Assembly (NCBI GenBank): GCA_011682715.1
Contig: JAACEC010000122.1
Location: forward strand, 1-5,891
Direction of reading: 5' to 3'
From: Pseudomonadota bacterium
GTDB taxonomy: Bacteria; Hydrothermota; 32-111; QNBC01
DNA length: 5,891 nt
Shown here: piece after piece, positions 5,178 to 5,891 of the stretch
How positions within the stretch are numbered: the stretch's first letter is position 1
Layout: each line of letters begins with the position of its first letter
Notes under the pieces: generated by a model
Database searches by the model: none
What the model was told of the DNA's origin: nothing
What the model saw: only the letters and a program-made list of their open reading frames with translations
Translations under genes and position numbers: made by a program

Positions 5178-5768
5178 CTATTTTTTCCTACTGAATAATT
5201 TTTTGACCCATCTTAACGCTTTATTTACATCTATACCAATTCCCATAAAATTGGGCTTTATTTCTAGAGGATTCAAGTCAGCTTCTCTCTCGGTGTCCAT
5301 CTTTTCTTTAATTTCAAGCTCTCTTCTTTTGCGCTCAGAAAGATTTAGTTCTAACCGTATATATTTCGGTCCTTTCTGAACAATTTCTCTTTCCCAATCG
5401 AATTCTATCTCGTTAGGATGAAATCTGATAAAATCTTTAGGTTGATCACTTGGATGTTTATAAAAATGTCTTTCCGTTGTTGATGCTAAAATACCATTTT
5501 TTTCAATATTGTATATGAGATCTCTATTTTCCTTAATTCCCTCAATTAAAAAAAGGTAAAATTTACGTTCAGGATAATTAAAAATCCACCTGCATATTTG
5601 TGCGATATTTGATACAGAACGAACCTCCTTCGCTTCAAAAACATGTTCTGCGGAAATTATTATTTTGTCGGGAGACAATTTGAGCGTTGGCAAATCTTCA
5701 GTATCCTCTATAATAGGCAATCCTTCAGGGAATATTGGGAGTTCATCTTTAGTATTTTTCAAATTCAT
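5178..5768 (-). CDS. Hypothetical charged protein (196 aa)
   Basis: I do not recognise this protein. The first 40 residues are acidic and proline-containing (ELPIFPEGLP, IIEDTEDLPTL). A middle part with alternating hydrophobic stretches (ICRWIFNYPERKFYLFLIEGI, about 58-78, and FIRFHPNEIEFDW) may be an alpha/beta domain. A lysine/glutamate-rich helix follows (LSERKRRELEIKEKMDTERE, 143-162), possibly a coiled coil. The C-terminus, VNKALRWVKKLFSRKK, is a basic amphipathic helix that could touch membrane or nucleic acid. There is no signal peptide. The start has AGGGGA immediately upstream (5777-5772) with a 3-nt spacer. It is the first gene of the visible array in the direction of transcription, and site A begins 36 bp after its stop. 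Confidence 0.6.
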   Translation of the reverse strand: MNLKNTKDELPIFPEGLPIIEDTEDLPTLKLSPDKIIISAEHVFEAKEVRSVSNIAQICRWIFNYPERKFYLFLIEGIKENRDLIYNIEKNGILASTTERHFYKHPSDQPKDFIRFHPNEIEFDWEREIVQKGPKYIRLELNLSERKRRELEIKEKMDTEREADLNPLEIKPNFMGIGIDVNKALRWVKKLFSRKK

Positions 5769-5891
5769 TTTCCCCTATATATAAATTGTTTAAAGCATAA
5801 TGTATGTTTCGCGCAGTTAGATTATAACCACCTTAACTAACTCGTTTTTTCTTTTATAGCACATTATTTCTGAATAGGAAGAAAAAAGCAA
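5769..5891 (-). promoter_or_regulatory. Leader with weak promoter-like and attC-end-like signals
   Basis: The 123 bases upstream of the first gene hold no gene. On the minus strand there is a perfect -10-like TATAAT (5826-5821), 52 bases before the ATG, but no good -35 at normal spacing. It sits in the loop of a small inverted repeat, AGTTAG (5815-5820) / CTAACT (5837-5842). An ATTATGC (5801-5795), like the box that ends site D, lies 26 nt before the start and could be the edge of another attC, but no paired stem was found. Read as possible only. Confidence 0.25.

Noticed and set aside
5643..5840. Plus-strand 65-aa open frame
   Set aside because: Antisense to the start of the 196-aa gene, which has a good ribosome binding site and fits the array; this frame has neither.
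5795..5844. A complete attC site upstream of the first gene
   Set aside because: An ATTATGC box and a 6-bp inverted repeat are present, but no paired second box or arms could be found.

Overview
This window reads as part of an integron gene-cassette array. All credible genes lie on the minus strand. They sit singly or in one tight group, and each unit is separated from the next by an imperfect inverted-repeat element that has [G/A]CATAAC or CGTTAAC on the gene's 3' side and GTTATRY-like or ATTATGC-like boxes just before the next start codon. That is the layout of attC recombination sites. Starts follow the attC-like ends by about 11 to 25 nt, and the stop of one gene lies inside an attC box. 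No integrase, attI, tRNA, rRNA or housekeeping gene is present, so the host cannot be named. The genes are AT-rich and the large spacers GC-rich, which fits cassettes of mixed origin in a sedentary or environmental bacterial integron. By orientation, any integrase end would lie beyond position 5891.

Layout in transcription order (high to low coordinates): a leader of unclear nature (5769-5891); an unrecognised charged 196-aa protein (5768-5178); attC-like site A (5141-5071); a 186-aa mostly helical protein with an NSLSH motif suggestive of a HEPN-like fold (5059-4499); a hairpin (4480-4444) abutting attC-like site B (4444-4391); a three-gene cassette with a 458-aa Mrr-like PD-(D/E)xK nuclease (4366-2990), a frameshifted small acidic protein gene (2979-2576) and an intact paralogue of it (2571-2218); long composite site C (2205-2001); a 301-aa PD-(D/E)xK-like protein with a probable DUF5655-type C-terminus (1982-1077); long composite site D (1082-867); a 275-aa helix-hairpin-helix protein of the HhH-GPD DNA glycosylase type (847-20); and the first bases of a further possible site (17-1).

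Three of the cassettes encode proteins predicted to act on DNA or nucleic acid (two nuclease-like, one glycosylase-like) and a fourth may be HEPN-like. Integron cassettes are known to carry anti-phage and toxin-antitoxin functions, so a defence role is a reasonable inference, but nothing here proves it. The best candidate for an undescribed system is the three-gene cassette: a nuclease translationally coupled to two paralogous small proteins, one of which needs a -1 shift at an A8 run to be read through. The other structural oddity is the pair of composite sites C and D. In both, a 134-144 bp GC-rich multi-hairpin element sits exactly at the predicted attC crossover point.
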